Source: Pseudomonas sp. LB-090624 (GTDB taxonomy: Bacteria; Pseudomonadota; Gammaproteobacteria; Pseudomonadales; Pseudomonadaceae). From it: a stretch of 64,000 nt of DNA. The translations under genes were made by a program, and so were the position numbers. Shown in pieces: positions 63,101-64,000 of the stretch (position 1 is the first letter of the stretch; the number at the start of each line of letters is the position of its first letter). Below the pieces are notes generated by a model, which made no database searches, was not told the origin of the DNA, and saw nothing but the letters and a program-made list of their open reading frames with translations. The stretch is from the NCBI RefSeq assembly GCF_003205205.1, contig NZ_QJRL01000001.1:248001-312000 (forward strand), given 5' to 3'.

Positions 63101-63293
63101 GCGATTGCAGCTCCGAGGTGCGGAACTCGTCATAGGCGGCGAAGCCGACGGCCACCAGTGCGACCAGCAGGATAAGGATGATCAGCCGCCACCACAGCCG
63201 ACGTTGACGAGGGGACTTCGGTTGTGGCGTCTCGGCCGGAGGTATCTCGGGTGCTTCCGTTCTGCTTGGTTCCGATTGCCACAGTGCGCCCAT
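60144..63293 (-). CDS. Divergent class A penicillin-binding protein (GT51 + transpeptidase)
   Basis: Protein of 1049 residues, larger than usual class A PBPs. A Pro-rich cytoplasmic tail is followed by one membrane helix (LIILILLVALVAVGFAAY, about 33-51). The GT51 domain has variant motifs: FIENRDLL (catalytic Glu kept, the usual following Asp is Asn), GGSTLATQLEKYR, and RDYLNSVPLSAVPGHGE. The transpeptidase region has LGSTAKL as SxxK and MGGKTGTGDN as KTG. The SxN box is not obvious (IGSSGD is the best candidate). About 250 residues between SxxK and KTG look like an insert. It should build or repair peptidoglycan in the periplasm; full activity is uncertain. Confidence 0.8.
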   Translation of the reverse strand: MGALWQSEPSRTEAPEIPPAETPQPKSPRQRRLWWRLIILILLVALVAVGFAAYDEFRTSELQSREFSKLASTLTYSLQPGPSDAIVYPGDGPFDKRLGYSALGEFLPRLLKRDYLISEQVKFSPALMNYVDHGLFAPYIEKIQAGLSITDCRGDMLYQYNYPQHLYPDFAAIPPVMVNSLLFIENRDLLDTKDPRNNPAVDWPRFAKAAYSQIAKYLALPGQSAGGSTLATQLEKYRHSPDGLTVSGAEKIRQMISASVRAYQGGPDTTEARQRIVRDYLNSVPLSAVPGHGEVHGMAEGLRVWYGADFDQVNQALTSTASDPQSMAARGLALRQVLSLMIAQRRPSHYLSKGRVELAELTDAHIRVLAANKVIEQPLADAALASKAVYRDWVAQPTIVPIVTNKGISLARNRLAAMLNRPLYDLDRLDVSATSTLQADLQLQVSQYLKNLADPAFAAQIGLIGERLLTAKTTDQVSYSFTLFERTADGSRVRVQTDSTNQPFDINEGSKLELGSTAKLRVLTTYLEIIAELHDKYAGKPAAELKKVEVAELDRITQWSLEWLTQNSKNQSLDAMLDAALERKYSANTGEAFFTGGGMHVFNNFRKEDNSRNPTLKDALRESINLPFIRLMRDLVRYVTYQQPYNRVPLLKDDADPRRQEYLARFADKEGTNYLMRFWKKYQRKTSQQRLDTFLDSMRVTPQRLAAVHRYLFPEAGQETFNAFVRAHIKGDKVALGKLTDGRLSEMYEAYGPGKYDLPDQGYIAKVHPLDLWLLGYLLKNPSSTLSEMVNASRFERQEVYGWLFKSRHQGARDSRIRTMVEIEAFLDIHQRWKRVGYPFDHLVPSLATAIGSSGDRPAALSELVGIIQNDGVRLPTLRIDTLHFAANTPYETKLITDPDRGVRILPVEVARALKGAMSQVVDAGTARRISGSFKLQDGTPLVMGGKTGTGDNRIESFGAGGRLIGSRSLNRTATFVFFLGDNHFGTLTAFVPGRSAEAFKFTSALPVQVLKGMAPILMPYLQPGNPNECKPPEVALTPATAKGVTSNN

Positions 63294-63661
63294 AGTCTTC
63301 TATCCGGCCAGGTGTTTTCGTCTTGCTTGCCTGAAGCTTAGACGTTGAGCGGGTAGGGTGAAAAATTTGTCGGAAGTGAAGAAACGCGGTGTAGGGCTAT
63401 GCGGCTTTGGTGAGGGTTCCATCATCGGTGGATGTTGCCAGGGCGGCGCGGTCCCGGAGAACTCGCTGATTATTCCTGTATATACAGCGAAAATCCCTGC
63501 AACGGTCTTCCTATACTGCTGGCCCCCTTCGCCTTGCCGGGCGCTCTAGCCCGGCACACGGGCCGGCCCACAAGGCAGGCCTGGCAAGCCAACGCCACGC
63601 CTATCGGCAGGGCCGCTGCTGCACGAAGGTCAATCCAATAACAAAATGAGGTTGTATTGCT
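63294..63661. other. Intergenic region before the terminal permease
   Basis: A 368-bp gap between divergent genes. It holds a 12-bp palindrome CTGTATATACAG at 63476-63487, GC-rich stretches near 63535-63610, and the permease leader with its A-rich motif. I see no gene. Confidence 0.5.
63637..63644 (+). promoter_or_regulatory. Crc/Hfq-type motif before the permease RBS
   Basis: AATAACAAAA, fitting AAnAAnAA, directly before TGAGG, the ribosome binding site of the permease. Placement suits Hfq-Crc repression, as expected for amino-acid uptake in pseudomonads. Confidence 0.5.
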
Positions 63662-64000
63662 ATGCCAGTCGGCAACCACCCTGCCCACGGCCATGCCACT
63701 GAAGGCGGCCCGCTCAAGCGCGAACTGGGCGAACGGCACATTCGTCTGATGGCGCTGGGCGCCTGTATCGGTGTCGGTCTTTTCCTCGGTTCGGCCAAGG
63801 CCATCGAAATGGCCGGCCCGGCCATCATGCTGTCCTACATCATCGGCGGCCTGGCCATTCTGGTGATCATGCGCGCCCTTGGCGAAATGGCCGTGCACAA
63901 CCCTGTCGCCGGCTCGTTCAGCCGTTATGCCCAGGACTACCTCGGCCCGCTGGCGGGTTTCCTCACCGGCTGGAACTACTGGTTCCTGTGGCTGGTTACC
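63662..64000 (+). CDS. Amino-acid permease, AAT/APC family, 3' end outside window
   Basis: The first 113 codons of an inner-membrane amino-acid:proton symporter. The hydrophilic head contains [22 protein letters not shown], the signature start of AAT-family permeases (ProY, GabP, AroP, LysP). Helix 1 is [25 protein letters not shown], with the substrate-binding GxG region. The next helices are [24 protein letters not shown] and the start of [13 protein letters not shown]. Closest by feel to proline permease ProY, but the substrate cannot be fixed from the N-terminus. Confidence 0.85.
   Translation, partial: MPVGNHPAHGHATEGGPLKRELGERHIRLMALGACIGVGLFLGSAKAIEMAGPAIMLSYIIGGLAILVIMRALGEMAVHNPVAGSFSRYAQDYLGPLAGFLTGWNYWFLWLVT

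Noticed and set aside
63476..63487. CTGTATATACAG as a possible LexA (SOS) box
   Set aside because: LexA sites need CTG-N10-CAG. Here the spacing is CTG-N6-CAG, and the divergent genes (a PBP and a permease) are not SOS genes.

Overview
The window looks like a chromosomal segment of a Pseudomonas putida-group bacterium. It is GC-rich. Its gene order is nadB–algU–mucAB–mucD–lepA–lepB–rnc–era–recO–pdxJ, with an AsrA-type Lon gene and its cysteine-peptidase-inhibitor neighbour further on. It carries phaG (the medium-chain polyhydroxyalkanoate link), a periplasmic PQQ glucose dehydrogenase with an OprB porin, and the dispersed hairpin repeats (REP type) usual for this group. I see no prophage, transposase, CRISPR array, integron or plasmid function.

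Layout. 1-7.1 kb: an alpha-ketoglutarate-type MHS permease (cut by the window edge) behind a good sigma-54 promoter, its DctB/DctD-like two-component pair, and a periplasmic GH3 beta-glucosidase. 7.3-14.5 kb: a membrane TPM protein, a 33-bp tandem repeat, a methyltransferase, a DUF4917 protein with SIR2-like motifs, a SulP transporter, tRNA-Gly(CCC), phaG and rsuA. 14.5-18.9 kb: a small Cys-rich protein, a dCache-GGDEF cyclase, a tyrosine-rich lipoprotein, an enoyl-CoA hydratase/3-hydroxyisobutyryl-CoA hydrolase, and ung. 19-26.6 kb: a complete tripartite tricarboxylate system (porin, TctC, TctB, TctA, AbrB-like protein) with divergent tctDE. 26.7-31.1 kb: an HDOD protein, ygfZ, sdhE-ygfX, nadB. 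31.4-41.4 kb: the AlgU envelope-stress operon, lepAB, rnc-era-recO-pdxJ. 41.5-48.5 kb: a metal-type two-component system, a small exported protein, cmoAB, and a two-gene alpha-xenorhabdolysin-like (XaxAB/YaxAB) toxin locus. 48.1-60.1 kb: icp, asrA/lon, gcd-oprB, a zinc-type TonB receptor with a Zur-like box, a VF530 protein, a membrane protein, and a yqjI/yqjH-like regulator–ferric-reductase pair with a palindromic operator. 60.1-64 kb: a divergent class A penicillin-binding protein and the start of an amino-acid permease.

How the parts work together. Four solute-uptake genes (the kgtP-like gene, the opdH-like porin, tctC and the terminal amino-acid permease) carry A-rich AAnAAnAA motifs just upstream of their ribosome binding sites. 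That is the Crc/Hfq signature, so catabolite repression probably ties these systems together. The AlgU block has the canonical AlgU promoter but lacks mucC. The most distinctive accessory element is the binary pore-forming toxin pair inserted between cmoA and icp. No numerical composition or homology search was run; family calls come from motifs read in the sequence.
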